From Palsa-504 sp963790065 (GTDB taxonomy: Bacteria; Actinomycetota; Actinomycetes; Streptosporangiales; Streptosporangiaceae), in NCBI GenBank assembly GCA_963790065.1, contig CAWBNK010000001.1:434001-498000 (forward strand): 64,000 bases of DNA, in the 5' to 3' direction. Shown here one piece after another: positions 23,597 to 32,201 of this stretch. The position numbers and the translations under genes were made by a program. Each line of letters begins with the position of its first letter. The first letter of the stretch is position 1. The notes beneath the pieces are model-generated. The model did not search any database and had not been told where the DNA came from. It saw nothing but the letters and a program-made list of their open reading frames with translations.

Positions 23597-23908
23597 TCAC
23601 AGGCCCCAGACGACGGGCAGCGCGGCGGCGGCGCCGTCAGCCGAGTAGTCGTGCACCACGTCGAGCAGCCCGGCCATGCGGGCCTGCCAGGCCGCGTTGA
23701 CGGGCTGGGCGTTCAGGTAGGCCAGCAGGGCTGCGTAGTCCTCGCAGTCGATGACGTGGAACAGGTCGGTGCCGCTGCGCCAGATGGTCCACTGCCGCGC
23801 GCCGCCGGCGCGGATGGCCTCGGTGAGTTCGGCCGGCACGGCCCGGTGCGCCGCCTCGTATTCCTCGATGCGGTCGGCCCGCACTCGCGTGTGCAGGGCA
23901 ATTCTCAC
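23597..23908 (-). CDS. L-rhamnose/L-fucose mutarotase (RhaM/DUF718 family)
   Basis: 103 residues, the exact family length. Interconverts alpha and beta anomers of a 6-deoxy-L-hexose so that the dehydrogenase gets its preferred form. MRIALHTRVRADRIEEYEAAH, the TDLFHVIDCEDY strand and NAAWQARMAGLLDVVHDY are recognisable; His and Tyr lining the sugar pocket are present. GTG 23908 preceded by GGAGA. First gene of the mutarotase-lactonase unit; divergent from the GntR regulator with shared operator region. Confidence 0.92.
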   Translation of the reverse strand: MRIALHTRVRADRIEEYEAAHRAVPAELTEAIRAGGARQWTIWRSGTDLFHVIDCEDYAALLAYLNAQPVNAAWQARMAGLLDVVHDYSADGAAAALPVVWGL

Positions 23909-23934
23909 GGCGTCTCCGTTCTGCGCGTTGGGTG

Positions 23935-23966
23935 GTATGTCATACTCGGGGACAAACATCGGATCT
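23935..23966. promoter_or_regulatory. Operator region of gntR / mutarotase-lactonase
   Basis: GTATG-T-CATAC (23935-23945) is a perfect 11-bp palindrome. ACATCGGATCT (23956-23966) is one of four copies of the locus motif ACATC-S-GATGT. Both lie between divergent starts at 23908 and 23991, so one regulator can control both directions. Confidence 0.7.
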
Positions 23967-23990
23967 TTGCGGAGTAAGGGGGCGCGCATC

Positions 23991-24662
23991 GTGGCCGTCA
24001 CAGACGAAGCCATCGAGAAGATCAAGGCCATGATCACGTCCGGCGCGCTGCGCGCGGGCGACAGGCTGCCGCGGGAGGCCGATCTCGCCGCCGAGCTTGG
24101 GCTGTCCCGCAGTTCGCTGCGCGAGGCGGTGCGAGCGCTGTCGCTGGTCAACATCCTCGACGTTCGGCGCGGCGACGGGACTTACGTGACCAGCCTGGAG
24201 CCGCGACTGCTGCTGGAGGCGCTGAGCTTCATCGTCGACTTCCACCGGGACGACACCGTCCTCGAGTTGCTGCGGGTGCGGCGGATCCTCGAGCCGGCCG
24301 CGACCGCGATGGCCGCGGAGCGGATCGCCGACTCCGAGACCGAGGGCCTGCGCAAGCTGCTCGACAGCATCGGGCCGCATCCCGAAGCCGAGGACCTGGT
24401 GGCCAACGACCTGGAATTCCACCGGCGGATCGTGGCCTGCTCGGGCAACTCCGTGCTCTCCTCGCTGCTGGAATCGATATCGGCGCCTACTACCAGGGCC
24501 CGGGTGTGGCGCGGGCTGACCCAGACCGGGACCATGGCCCAGACGCTGGCCGAGCACCGGGCCATCCTGGACGCGCTGGCCGCCCACGAACCCGAGATCG
24601 CCAGGTCCTGGGCCACCGTGCACATCGCTGGCGTCGAGCAGTGGCTGGCCTCGGTGCTCTGA
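23991..24662 (+). CDS. FadR-subfamily GntR regulator of sugar catabolism
   Basis: 223 residues from GTG 23991. Winged HTH about 5-70 (IKAMITSGALRAGDRLPRE, LAAELGLSRSSLREAVRAL, VRRGDGTYV) and a C-terminal FCD effector domain with metal-site residues in NDLEFHRRIVACSGN and TLAEHRAILDAL. Such proteins bind sugar acids. The locus-wide ACATC-S-GATGT sites are the most likely targets, including one just upstream. An upstream ATG at 23936 is in frame but lies inside the palindrome. Confidence 0.92.
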   Translation: MAVTDEAIEKIKAMITSGALRAGDRLPREADLAAELGLSRSSLREAVRALSLVNILDVRRGDGTYVTSLEPRLLLEALSFIVDFHRDDTVLELLRVRRILEPAATAMAAERIADSETEGLRKLLDSIGPHPEAEDLVANDLEFHRRIVACSGNSVLSSLLESISAPTTRARVWRGLTQTGTMAQTLAEHRAILDALAAHEPEIARSWATVHIAGVEQWLASVL

Positions 24663-24666
24663 CCGG

Positions 24667-25599
24667 TCACGGCTGGGCCAGGTCAAGGTCGGCCCACAGG
24701 GAGTCGGGGATGGCCGTCGCCAGGTACCCGGCGTCGGCGCGGATCTCTTCCGGAGCGCGGGCGCCGACCACCGCGGCGGTGACGGCCGGGTGACGCAGGA
24801 CGTAGCGCAGCGCCGCGGCTGCCACCGGGACGCCGTACTGGCTGCACACGTCGCGGATGCGGCGGGCGCGGGCCAGGACGCCTGGTCCGGCCGGCGCGTA
24901 GTCGTAGCGGGCGCCGTCGCGCGGGTCGGCCAGGATGCCGCTGTTGAATACCCCCGCGGCCAGCACGGCCACGCCGCGGGACAGGCACAGCGGGAACAGC
25001 GACCTGGCCGCGGAGTCGTCGAGCAGCGTGTACCGTCCGGCGATGAGCACGCAGTCCAGGTCGCAGCGTGACACGAACCATTCGGCCACCGACGTGGAGT
25101 TGACTCCGACGCCGATCGCGCCGACGGCCCCCTCGGCGCGCAGCCGGGCCAGGACCGGGTAGGCACCCTCCAGCGCAGCGGCCAGGTTCTCGTCCGGATC
25201 GTGGATGAGGGCGATGTCCACCCGGTCAAGCCGCAGCCGCCGCAGGCTGTCGTCCAGGGACCGCAGCGTGCCGTCCGCGCTGTAGTCACGAACCCGGCTG
25301 CGCGAGGGGGTGCCGTAGAACTGCTCGGCGCCGTCCACGGCGCCGGCCGCGGGCACCAGCAGCCGCCCGATCTTGGTGGCGACCACGAAGTCGTCCCGGC
25401 ACCGTCCGGCCAGGAAGTCGCCGATCCGCTGCTCGGACAGCCCCACCCCGTAGTGCGGCGCCGTGTCGAAGGCCCGGATCCCGGCTGCCCAGGCCGCCTC
25501 GAGCGTAGCGGCGGCCACCTCGCCGCTGACCGGCGCGTACAGCCCTCCGATGGGAGCGCCGCCGAACACCAGACGGCCATCCCGGCCAAGTCCGCCCAC
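24667..25599 (-). CDS. Aldo/keto reductase, probable L-fucose (D-threo-aldose) 1-dehydrogenase
   Basis: 310 residues from GTG 25599, two bases after the dehydratase stop. AKR barrel: FGGAPIGGLY, AFDTAPHYGVGLSEQRIG with catalytic Asp/Tyr, TKIGR (Lys), LIHDPDE (His). Matches the dehydrogenase group that oxidises L-fucose or D-threo-aldoses at C1 with NAD(P)+, which fits its place as last gene of the transporter-dehydratase operon and as the step before the lactonase. Convergent with gntR. Confidence 0.9.
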   Translation of the reverse strand: MGGLGRDGRLVFGGAPIGGLYAPVSGEVAAATLEAAWAAGIRAFDTAPHYGVGLSEQRIGDFLAGRCRDDFVVATKIGRLLVPAAGAVDGAEQFYGTPSRSRVRDYSADGTLRSLDDSLRRLRLDRVDIALIHDPDENLAAALEGAYPVLARLRAEGAVGAIGVGVNSTSVAEWFVSRCDLDCVLIAGRYTLLDDSAARSLFPLCLSRGVAVLAAGVFNSGILADPRDGARYDYAPAGPGVLARARRIRDVCSQYGVPVAAAALRYVLRHPAVTAAVVGARAPEEIRADAGYLATAIPDSLWADLDLAQP

Positions 25600-25601
25600 G
25601 G

Positions 25602-26909
25602 TCAGCCGACCCCGCCGTGCTGCCAGGCGGGACCCGAGGGAAAGGAGAACTCGGCCAGGGCCTCGGGCCGTATTTCGGTGGATGCTCCGGGGGTTTCCGG
25701 GGCGTGGTAGCGGCCCTGGGACACCACGGCTGGCGCGGTGAAGTGCTCGTGCAGGTGGTCGATCCATTCGATCCGGCGGCCTTCGGTGGTGCCGGACAGG
25801 GCCACGTAGTCGAACATGGACAGGTGCTGGACGATCTCGCACAGGCCGACCCCGCCGGCGTGCGGGCAAACCGGGATGCCGAACTTGGCGGCCAGCAGCA
25901 GGTTGGCGATGTTCTCGTTGACCCCGGCGACGCGGCAGGCGTCGATCTGCATGATGTCGATGGCCCGGGCCTGCAGCAGCTGCTTGAACATCACCCGGTT
26001 GGCCACGTGCTCGCCGGTGGCCACCTGGACCGGCCGGACGCCCCGGCGGATCGCCGCGGTGCCCAGGATGTCCTCCGGGGCGGTGGGCTCCTCTACCCAG
26101 GCGGGGCGGTAGGGGGCCAGCTCGGTGATCCAGGCGATGGCGGCGGGCACGTCCCAGACCTGGTTGGCGTCAATGGCCATGCCGATATCGTCGCCCAGCA
26201 CTGCCCGGGCGATGCCGCAGCGCCGCTTGTCGTCTTCCAGCGCGCCGCCGACCTTGAGCTTGACCTGGCTGAAGCCATCGGCGACCGCCTGCTCGCACAG
26301 CGCCGCCAGCCGCTGGTCGGAATAGCCCAGCCAGCCGGGCGCGGTGGAGTAGGCCGGGTAGCCTTCCCGGCGCAGCGCCGCGATCCGCTCGGCGCGGCCG
26401 ACAGCGCCGCGTTCCAGCAGGCCGAGGGCCTCGTCGGGAGTCAGCGCGTCGGACAGGTAGCGGAAATCGACCTGGCTGATGATCTCCTGCGGGGACATCT
26501 GGGCCAGCAGCAGCCACAGCGGCTGGCCAGCCCGGCGGGCGGCCAGGTCCCAGCACGCGTTGAGCACCGCGCCAGTGGCCATGTGCATGACGCCGCAGGA
26601 CGGGCCGAGCCAGTGCAGCGGGCTGTCCCGCACTAGCCTCCGGTACAGCCCGCCGAGATCGGCCAGCACCTCGTCCAGGTCCTGGCCGGCCAGGAACGGC
26701 TCCAGCACCCGGATCGCGGCCAGCTCGACCTCGTTGCCGCGGCCGATGGTGAACGCGTAACCGTGCCCGGCCAGGCCCTCGGCGTCGGTCCTGACGATGA
26801 CGTAGGCGGCCGAGTAGTCCGGCGCCGAGTTCATCGCATCGGACCCCGCCAGGCTCCGTGACGTGGGAAACCGCACGTCCCAGGTCTCCAGACCGGTGAT
26901 CTTGGTCAT
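25602..26909 (-). CDS. fucD: L-fuconate dehydratase
   Basis: 435 residues, enolase superfamily, mandelate-racemase group. Dehydrates L-fuconate to 2-keto-3-deoxy-L-fuconate. Signature stretches: SAPDYSAAYVIVRTD, the PGWLGYSDQRL loop, FSQVKLKVG (KxK catalytic base), MAIDANQVW (metal Asp), WVEEPTAPED and GEHVANR (metal Glu), and CPHAGGVGLCE (His-Asp dyad region). Full family length. ATGA overlap with the permease stop; strong anchor for the pathway assignment. Confidence 0.94.
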   Translation of the reverse strand: MTKITGLETWDVRFPTSRSLAGSDAMNSAPDYSAAYVIVRTDAEGLAGHGYAFTIGRGNEVELAAIRVLEPFLAGQDLDEVLADLGGLYRRLVRDSPLHWLGPSCGVMHMATGAVLNACWDLAARRAGQPLWLLLAQMSPQEIISQVDFRYLSDALTPDEALGLLERGAVGRAERIAALRREGYPAYSTAPGWLGYSDQRLAALCEQAVADGFSQVKLKVGGALEDDKRRCGIARAVLGDDIGMAIDANQVWDVPAAIAWITELAPYRPAWVEEPTAPEDILGTAAIRRGVRPVQVATGEHVANRVMFKQLLQARAIDIMQIDACRVAGVNENIANLLLAAKFGIPVCPHAGGVGLCEIVQHLSMFDYVALSGTTEGRRIEWIDHLHEHFTAPAVVSQGRYHAPETPGASTEIRPEALAEFSFPSGPAWQHGGVG

Positions 26910-27958
26910 TCAGCGCTCGCTTCGCCGCCGATGACGCGGGCCAGGATCAGCGCGAACAAGATGACGCCGCCGTTAATCGCGTCAACCCAGTAGTTGGACA
27001 CGTTCTCCAGTTCCAGGATGTTCTGCACTACGCCGAGCAGGATGACGCCGGACGCGGCGCCGACCATGTTCCCCCGGCCGCCCTGCAGGGACACCCCGCC
27101 GATGACCGCGGCGGCGAAGACCGGGAAGATGATGCCCTCGCCGTAGCCTTGGGTGGGCGTCACCGAGGAGACCCGGCCCGCCTCCATCAGGCCGCCGATC
27201 GCGGCCAGCACGCTGCCGGCCACGTAGACGCCGATCCGGACCTGGTTGACCTTGATCCCGGCGGCGCGGGCCGCCTCCCGGTTGCCGCCGACGGCGTAAA
27301 TGGCCCGGCCCAGCCGGTGGTAGCGCAGGAACAGCCCGGTCAGGACGAAGATGACCGCCGCGACGATCAGCGACACCGGGACCGCACCGAGGTCGGCTGC
27401 GCCGAGGTAGCCGAACGCCGTCGGCAGGTTGAACGGGGCCTGGCCCTTCACGATGCCCTCCTGGATGCCGGCCAGCACGATCGTCATGGCGAGGGTCACG
27501 ATGAAGCCGTTGAGCCGCCCCTTGACGATCAGCAGGCCGTTGACCAGGCCAACCGCCGCGCCGACGGCCAGCAGGATTCCGATGCCAAGGAAGGGGTTGA
27601 GCAGCAGGCCGTCGCCGAACGCGGCCACCGGGACGATCAGCCAGGCGGCGATCATGGGCGCGAGCCCGAACGTCGACTCCAGCGACAGGTCCATGCCGCC
27701 GATGAGCAGGATCAGGGACTCGCCGACCACCACCACGCCCAGCGCGGAGCTCTGCTGGCCGATCCCGGTCACGATATTCGACACGGTGAGGAAGTGGGAG
27801 TTCAGGATCGCGCCGACGATCAGCAGCACGGCCAGCACGGGCAACAGGGCGGCCTCGCGGATCCACGAGATCGCCGCGGCACTGCGGCTCCGCCTGCGAG
27901 CCAGCGCGGATTCCACGTCGACCGCCAGCGCGGTGAGGTTGTTCTTCGTGTCGCTCAT
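26906..27958 (-). CDS. Ribose-type ABC transporter permease (RbsC family)
   Basis: 350 residues, about nine or ten membrane helices. BPD_transp_2 signature in GGMDLSLESTFGLAPMIAAWL, GLVNGLLIVKGRLNGFIVTLAM and GGNREAARAAGIKVNQVRI, the cytoplasmic coupling region. Forms a homodimer channel for a sugar, here probably L-fucose/L-rhamnose. ATGA overlaps with both the ATPase stop upstream and the dehydratase start downstream, so all are translated as one coupled unit. Confidence 0.93.
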   Translation of the reverse strand: MSDTKNNLTALAVDVESALARRRSRSAAAISWIREAALLPVLAVLLIVGAILNSHFLTVSNIVTGIGQQSSALGVVVVGESLILLIGGMDLSLESTFGLAPMIAAWLIVPVAAFGDGLLLNPFLGIGILLAVGAAVGLVNGLLIVKGRLNGFIVTLAMTIVLAGIQEGIVKGQAPFNLPTAFGYLGAADLGAVPVSLIVAAVIFVLTGLFLRYHRLGRAIYAVGGNREAARAAGIKVNQVRIGVYVAGSVLAAIGGLMEAGRVSSVTPTQGYGEGIIFPVFAAAVIGGVSLQGGRGNMVGAASGVILLGVVQNILELENVSNYWVDAINGGVILFALILARVIGGEASAE

Positions 27959-29553
27959 GTCACTCCAAGGCCTTCGCTGGCCGCGATCAGCGCCTCGCGG
28001 TCGAAGGGCGGCTCGGTGAACTCGGTGAAGATCTCGCCGCGGACCAGCACCACCACCCGGTCGCAGATGGCCAGGTCGTCGAGCTCGTCGCTGGCCAGCA
28101 GCAGGCTGGCCCCGGTCTGTCTGGTCACGCGGTCCAGCTCGGACAGCAGCAATTCCTTCGACGCCACGTCCACGCCGCGGGTCGGAGTGATGGCTACGAT
28201 CAGCGCCGGGTCGCTGGCCAGCGCCCGGGCCACGGTCACCTTCTGCTGGTTCCCGCCGGACAGCTCGCGGACCGGCTGGTCGAGCCCGGCCGAGACCAGC
28301 GACAGTCGGCGGGCCAGCGGTGCGGCCCGGGCCTCGCGGCGCCGCGGGCCGACGAAGCCGAAGCGGGCGATCCGGTCGGTGATCGTCATCGCGATGTTCT
28401 CGGCTGCGCCGAGCAGCGGCACGAACCCGTCCGCCTGCCGGTCCTCGGGAATGTAGCCGATGCCGGCCCGCAGCGCACCGGCCCGGTCCCCCGGCCGCAG
28501 CACCTGATCACCGAGCCGGACCTGGCCGGCGTCGGGCGTGGCCGCGCCGGCCACGATCCGGGCCAGGGTGGTCGCTCCGGACCCGCGCAGCCCGGTGACG
28601 CCCACCCGCTCGCCGCCGTGCACGGTCAGCGAGACGTTGCCGAGGAAGACGCCCGGGGAGGCGAAGATCACGCCCTCGACGACCAGGGCGGGGCGCGCCC
28701 CGGCGGCCGGGGCCGGCTCCGGCCCGGCCGCGACCGCTCCGGCAGGCTGGCCGGGGCCGGCCGCATCAGCCACGCTCCGTTCGGCCGAAAAATTCTGCCC
28801 CACCATGGCCGTGACCAGGTCATCCTTGGTCACCTCGGCCAGCGGCACGGTCAGCACCAGCTCGCCGTCCCGCAGCACGGCGACGTCGGTGCAGATCTCG
28901 AAGACCTCCTCGAGATGGTGCGAGATGTACAAGATCGCCACGCCCTGGGCCTGCAGCTGGCGGACGCGCTCGAACAGGCGCTGCGCGGCGCCGCGCTCCA
29001 GCGCCGCGGTCGGCTCGTCGAGCAGCAGGCAGCGGGTGCCGGCCGCCAGCGCCCGGGTGATCTCGACCACCTGGCGCTGCTCGACGGTGAGGTTCCCGCA
29101 GGCGGTGTCGGCATTCACGTCGAAGCCCCAGTCGGCCATGACCTTCCTGGTCTGCTCGCGCATCGCGCCCCAGTCCACGACGCCGCCGCGGCGCCGGGGC
29201 TGGCGGCCGAGGAAGACGTTCTCGGCCACGGTGAGGCCCGGCACCACCATGGAGTGCTGGAACACGGTGGCGATACGCCCCCGCCAGGCGGCGATGTCAC
29301 CCAGCGAGGGCGCGGGCCGCCCGTCCAGGCGTACCTCGCCCGCGTCCGGCGGGTAGATGCCGGACAGGATCGAGACCAGGGTGGACTTGCCGGCGCCGTT
29401 CCGGCCGACCAGGCCAAGACAGCGGCCGGGCTGCAGGTTCAGGTCCACGCCGCGCAGCGCGCGCGTGCTGCCGAACCGCTTGTGGATCCCCGCCGCCTCG
29501 ACCGCTGGCGCGGTTGGGAGGTTCGAGGCGGCGGGGATGGCGGGTTCGGACAT
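27955..29553 (-). CDS. Ribose-type ABC transporter, double ATPase (RbsA/MglA family)
   Basis: 532 residues with two ATP-binding cassettes. First: Walker A GRNGAGKST (about 51-59), Walker B LLLDEPTAAL. Second (about 275-510): a degenerate Walker A GLRGSGATT, and LSGGNQQKVTVARAL with a Walker B-like LIVAITPTRGVD in which the usual DEPTRGID is altered. A Pro/Ala/Gly-rich linker (about 250-275) joins them. ATG 29553 starts two bases past the lipoprotein stop. Powers uptake of the sugar. Confidence 0.92.
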   Translation of the reverse strand: MSEPAIPAASNLPTAPAVEAAGIHKRFGSTRALRGVDLNLQPGRCLGLVGRNGAGKSTLVSILSGIYPPDAGEVRLDGRPAPSLGDIAAWRGRIATVFQHSMVVPGLTVAENVFLGRQPRRRGGVVDWGAMREQTRKVMADWGFDVNADTACGNLTVEQRQVVEITRALAAGTRCLLLDEPTAALERGAAQRLFERVRQLQAQGVAILYISHHLEEVFEICTDVAVLRDGELVLTVPLAEVTKDDLVTAMVGQNFSAERSVADAAGPGQPAGAVAAGPEPAPAAGARPALVVEGVIFASPGVFLGNVSLTVHGGERVGVTGLRGSGATTLARIVAGAATPDAGQVRLGDQVLRPGDRAGALRAGIGYIPEDRQADGFVPLLGAAENIAMTITDRIARFGFVGPRRREARAAPLARRLSLVSAGLDQPVRELSGGNQQKVTVARALASDPALIVAITPTRGVDVASKELLLSELDRVTRQTGASLLLASDELDDLAICDRVVVLVRGEIFTEFTEPPFDREALIAASEGLGVT

Positions 29554-29555
29554 AC

Positions 29556-30749
29556 TCAGGACGCCGAGGCGCTGCAGACGCCGCCGTGGGCAGTGCCGTA
29601 GACGTTGCCCCACAGGGCCGAGTCGCTGACCGGGGTGGTGGCGACCGAGCCGGCTTGCCCGTCCACCGGGGTGACGGTGAAGGTCTGCGCGGTCTTGGTC
29701 ACGAACGGGGCCACGATCGGGTCGCCCAGGTTGGTGTCGCCCGCGTAGCTCACCATCTGCAGGGTGGGCGCGCCGCCGCCGGGCTGGCCGGCGCTCAGCT
29801 TCACGCCGTTGGCCGCGTCAAGGGAGTACTTCAGGGCCCAGTACGCGTACAGGTTGGCGGGCTGGGACTGGGACGCGCTGACCGAGCCGTTGGAGATGTC
29901 GCACATCTCGAACGGGACGCCGTCGTCGCTGACCACGAGCACCTTGCTGGTCAGGCCCTTGGACTTCAGCAGCGGGAGGATGCCGGTGTCGGGGCTGGAC
30001 CACTGCGAGTAGATCGCCTTGAGCTGGCTGCCGTAGGCGTTCACTGCGTCCTGCGCGTCAGTGACGGCGGTGGATTCGGTCCAGACCGTGGGGTCCTTGA
30101 GGATGTGCACCGACGGGTCGTTCGCGGCCATGCAGGCATTAAAAGCGTTGGTCCGGTCCGCTCCGTTAGACGAGGTCAGGTCGCCCTCCAGGTCGAGCAC
30201 GTAGCCGGACTTCACCTTCGAGCTGATGTAGGCGCAGGCGTCGAGCCCGTACAGGATGTTCGACGCCCGGACCACCATGTACACCTTGCCCACGCCGACG
30301 ATGGTGTCGACCGAGATGAGCTGCACGTGGTGCGCCGAGGCGTAGGAGATCGCCGGGCCCAGGCTGGTGGCGGTCTCCGGGTTCACGATGATGGCCTTCG
30401 CGCCCTCGTTGACCAGCGTCTCGATCTGGGTGTTCTGCAGGCTGGCGTTGGCCGCCGCGAGCAGCGGGCCGAGCAGCTTGATGTGCAGCTGCGCGGCGTA
30501 CTGCGTCTCGTAGTTGATGTAGGCGGCCCAGAAGGCCGTGTCGTTGTAGGTGAGGTCGACGCCGATGGCGGTCGTTCCGGTCGCCGAGGCCGAACTGGTC
30601 GAGCTGCCCGTGGTTCCAGAACTCGACGAGCTGGATGAGCTGGAACTGCAGGCGGCGATGAGCATGATCGCCGCGGCCGCGGCCACGGCGGCGGTGGTGG
30701 CGCGGAGGGGGACCCGAATCCCCGCGCCCGTGCGTTTGCGCAGTGTCAT
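29556..30749 (-). CDS. Sugar ABC transporter substrate-binding lipoprotein
   Basis: 397 residues from ATG 30749 with AGGAGG six bases before. Signal peptide with basic start MTLRKRTGAG, hydrophobic core AVAAAAAIMLIAAC and lipobox Cys at about residue 34, then a poly-Ser tether (nine Ser in a row) and the Peripla_BP_4 fold (IGVDLTYNDTAFWAAYINYE, LVNEGAKAIIVNPETA, SVDTIV). Periplasm-side receptor for the sugar. First gene of a five-gene operon ending with the aldo/keto reductase. Confidence 0.93.
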   Translation of the reverse strand: MTLRKRTGAGIRVPLRATTAAVAAAAAIMLIAACSSSSSSSSSSGTTGSSTSSASATGTTAIGVDLTYNDTAFWAAYINYETQYAAQLHIKLLGPLLAAANASLQNTQIETLVNEGAKAIIVNPETATSLGPAISYASAHHVQLISVDTIVGVGKVYMVVRASNILYGLDACAYISSKVKSGYVLDLEGDLTSSNGADRTNAFNACMAANDPSVHILKDPTVWTESTAVTDAQDAVNAYGSQLKAIYSQWSSPDTGILPLLKSKGLTSKVLVVSDDGVPFEMCDISNGSVSASQSQPANLYAYWALKYSLDAANGVKLSAGQPGGGAPTLQMVSYAGDTNLGDPIVAPFVTKTAQTFTVTPVDGQAGSVATTPVSDSALWGNVYGTAHGGVCSASAS

Positions 30750-30831
30750 GGAACCTCCTGAGGCTCTCTCCGGGTCTGCGGAGCGCGCCGGTGCGGGCTG
30801 CGGGGGTGGCACCCGGAGTGCCGTGTCACGA

Positions 30832-30860
30832 AAAATAGATCCGATGTCTGTGTGTGTCAA
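30832..30860 (-). promoter_or_regulatory. Sigma-70 promoter of the sugar operon with operator in the spacer
   Basis: -35 TTGACA (30855-30860), 17-bp spacer, -10 TATTTT (30832-30837), reading leftwards about 83 bp before the lipoprotein ATG. The spacer contains, on the minus strand, ACATCGGATCT (30837-30847), identical over 11 bp to the site in front of gntR. Repressor binding here would block polymerase directly. Confidence 0.85.
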
Positions 30861-30903
30861 TGACCTGAAACCGCACGGATGAGGCTGATACCAAACAGAT
30901 ACC

Positions 30904-30922
30904 TGACATGTCATCCGATCTT
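30904..30922. promoter_or_regulatory. Upstream operator: TGACATGTCA palindrome and third motif copy
   Basis: TGACATGTCA (30904-30913) is a perfect 10-bp palindrome, abutting TCATCCGATCT (30911-30921), the third copy of the locus motif. About 75 bp upstream of the promoter operator, so looping or cooperative repression is possible. Confidence 0.6.
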
Positions 30923-30926
30923 TAGC

Positions 30927-31706
30927 CTATGCGGGTCTCGGTCGGGTCCGCAGCCCGCCCATCCCGCCGTCGACGGCCAGGGCAGTGCCCGTGGTCGCGC
31001 CGGCCAGCGGGCTGGCCAGGTAGGCGATGGCCGCGGCGACCTCGTCCGCGCTGACCAGCCGGCCCATGGGCTGGCGGGCGGTCAGCGCGGCGCGTTCGGC
31101 CGCCGGATCGGGGGTGGCATCCAGCAGGCGGCTCACCCACGGGGTGTCGGCCGTGCCGGGGTTCACGCAGTTGACCCTGATGTGCTCGGCCACGTGGTCG
31201 GCCGCCATGGCCAGCGTCAGCGCGTAGACCGCGCCCTTGCTCGCGCTGTACAGAGCCCGCTGCGGCAGGCCGGCCGTGGCGGCGATCGAGCAGGTGTTGA
31301 CGATGGCCGCCTGGCCGCGGGCCCGGGCCGCCTCGCGCAGCAGCGGCAGGGCCGCGCGGGTGACGCGGACCATGCCGAGCAAGTTCACGTCGAGCACCCG
31401 GCGCCACTCGTCGTCGTCGTTGTCCGCCACGGTGCCGGCCGCCCCGATCCCGGCGTTGTTGACCAGGATGTCGAGTGCTCCGATGGCTTGGCCGGCTGCG
31501 GCGACGGCCGCCCGGACCGCGGCGTCGTCGGTCACGTCCGCGATGACCGGGTACAGGCCGCCGGCATCTTCGGCTTCGACCCGGTCCAGCACGGCCACGC
31601 GGGCGCCGCGGGCAGCCAGCAGCCGGGCGGTGGCCAGCCCGATGCCGGAGGCGCCGCCGGTCACCAGCGCGGCCCGCCCCGCAAACTCACCTGATTGCTC
31701 TGCCAT
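30927..31706 (-). CDS. SDR, probable 2-keto-3-deoxy-L-fuconate dehydrogenase
   Basis: 259 residues from ATG 31706. Classical SDR: VTGGASGIGLATARL (cofactor), NNAGIG, catalytic Ser/Tyr/Lys in CSIAATA and YSASKGAVYAL, and VDGGMG at the end. In the non-phosphorylated fucose route this step oxidises 2-keto-3-deoxy-L-fuconate; assignment rests on context rather than a diagnostic motif. Its start codon lies inside a 15-bp operator, so it is co-regulated with the rest. TATACA eight bases upstream suggests a leaderless message. Confidence 0.85.
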   Translation of the reverse strand: MAEQSGEFAGRAALVTGGASGIGLATARLLAARGARVAVLDRVEAEDAGGLYPVIADVTDDAAVRAAVAAAGQAIGALDILVNNAGIGAAGTVADNDDDEWRRVLDVNLLGMVRVTRAALPLLREAARARGQAAIVNTCSIAATAGLPQRALYSASKGAVYALTLAMAADHVAEHIRVNCVNPGTADTPWVSRLLDATPDPAAERAALTARQPMGRLVSADEVAAAIAYLASPLAGATTGTALAVDGGMGGLRTRPRPA

Positions 31707-31719
31707 ACATCGGATGTAT
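31705..31719. promoter_or_regulatory. Perfect 15-bp palindromic operator over the SDR start codon
   Basis: ATACATC-G-GATGTAT, 7-bp arms around one base; best copy of the locus motif. It covers the -10 (TATACA on the minus strand) and the ATG of the SDR gene. Confidence 0.85.
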
Positions 31720-31789
31720 AACGCATACCGGTGTGCGGAGTCCACCCGACTGCCTGGTCCCGGGAGCGGCCCGGGCAGCAGCGCCTAGG

Positions 31790-32110
31790 TCAGATGTGCA
31801 GGCGGCGGGTCACGATGCCCTGGCCGACGTCGCTCCCGAGCCAGAGGCTGAAGTGACTGCCGATGTCAAAGTAGTCGGGCACGTCGTCGCCGATGACCCG
31901 CACCGTGACCATGATCTCGGGCTTCCCCGGCCGGAACGGCGCTTCCTCGTCCGAGTCGACCAGGGCCCGGAAGACCTGGGTGCGGTGGGTCTCCGGATCC
32001 TGGGCGCGCAGCACCATGCGGTGCGATCCCGAGCTGAGCGTCTCCTGTGCGTCGCCACCCTGATAGGGCGTGACCAGGGCCTGGTACTTGTACCGCTTCA
32101 TCTCCGTCAT
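31790..32110 (-). CDS. Conserved hypothetical, beta-barrel (EF-Tu domain-like) protein
   Basis: 106 residues: KRYKYQALVTPYQGG, HRTQVFRALVDSD, PGKPEIMVTVRVIGDDVPDYFDIGSHF ending in SLWLGSDVGQGIVTRR. The pattern resembles domain III-like beta barrels of translation factors, and I recall similar short actinobacterial proteins of unknown role. No active-site residues visible. Stands alone between the fucose and lysine clusters. Confidence 0.68.
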   Translation of the reverse strand: MTEMKRYKYQALVTPYQGGDAQETLSSGSHRMVLRAQDPETHRTQVFRALVDSDEEAPFRPGKPEIMVTVRVIGDDVPDYFDIGSHFSLWLGSDVGQGIVTRRLHI

Positions 32111-32201
32111 CGCCTCGGAGCTAGTGCGTAATACCTCTATGCCAGAGATAACGTCGGGCGACGCGGAAAAGTGACAGGAACAGCTCAGCCTCTGGCCAAG
32201 C

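Noticed and set aside
23909..24154. N-terminal extension of the mutarotase frame
   Set aside because: Runs antisense through gntR; the family length is matched exactly from GTG 23908.
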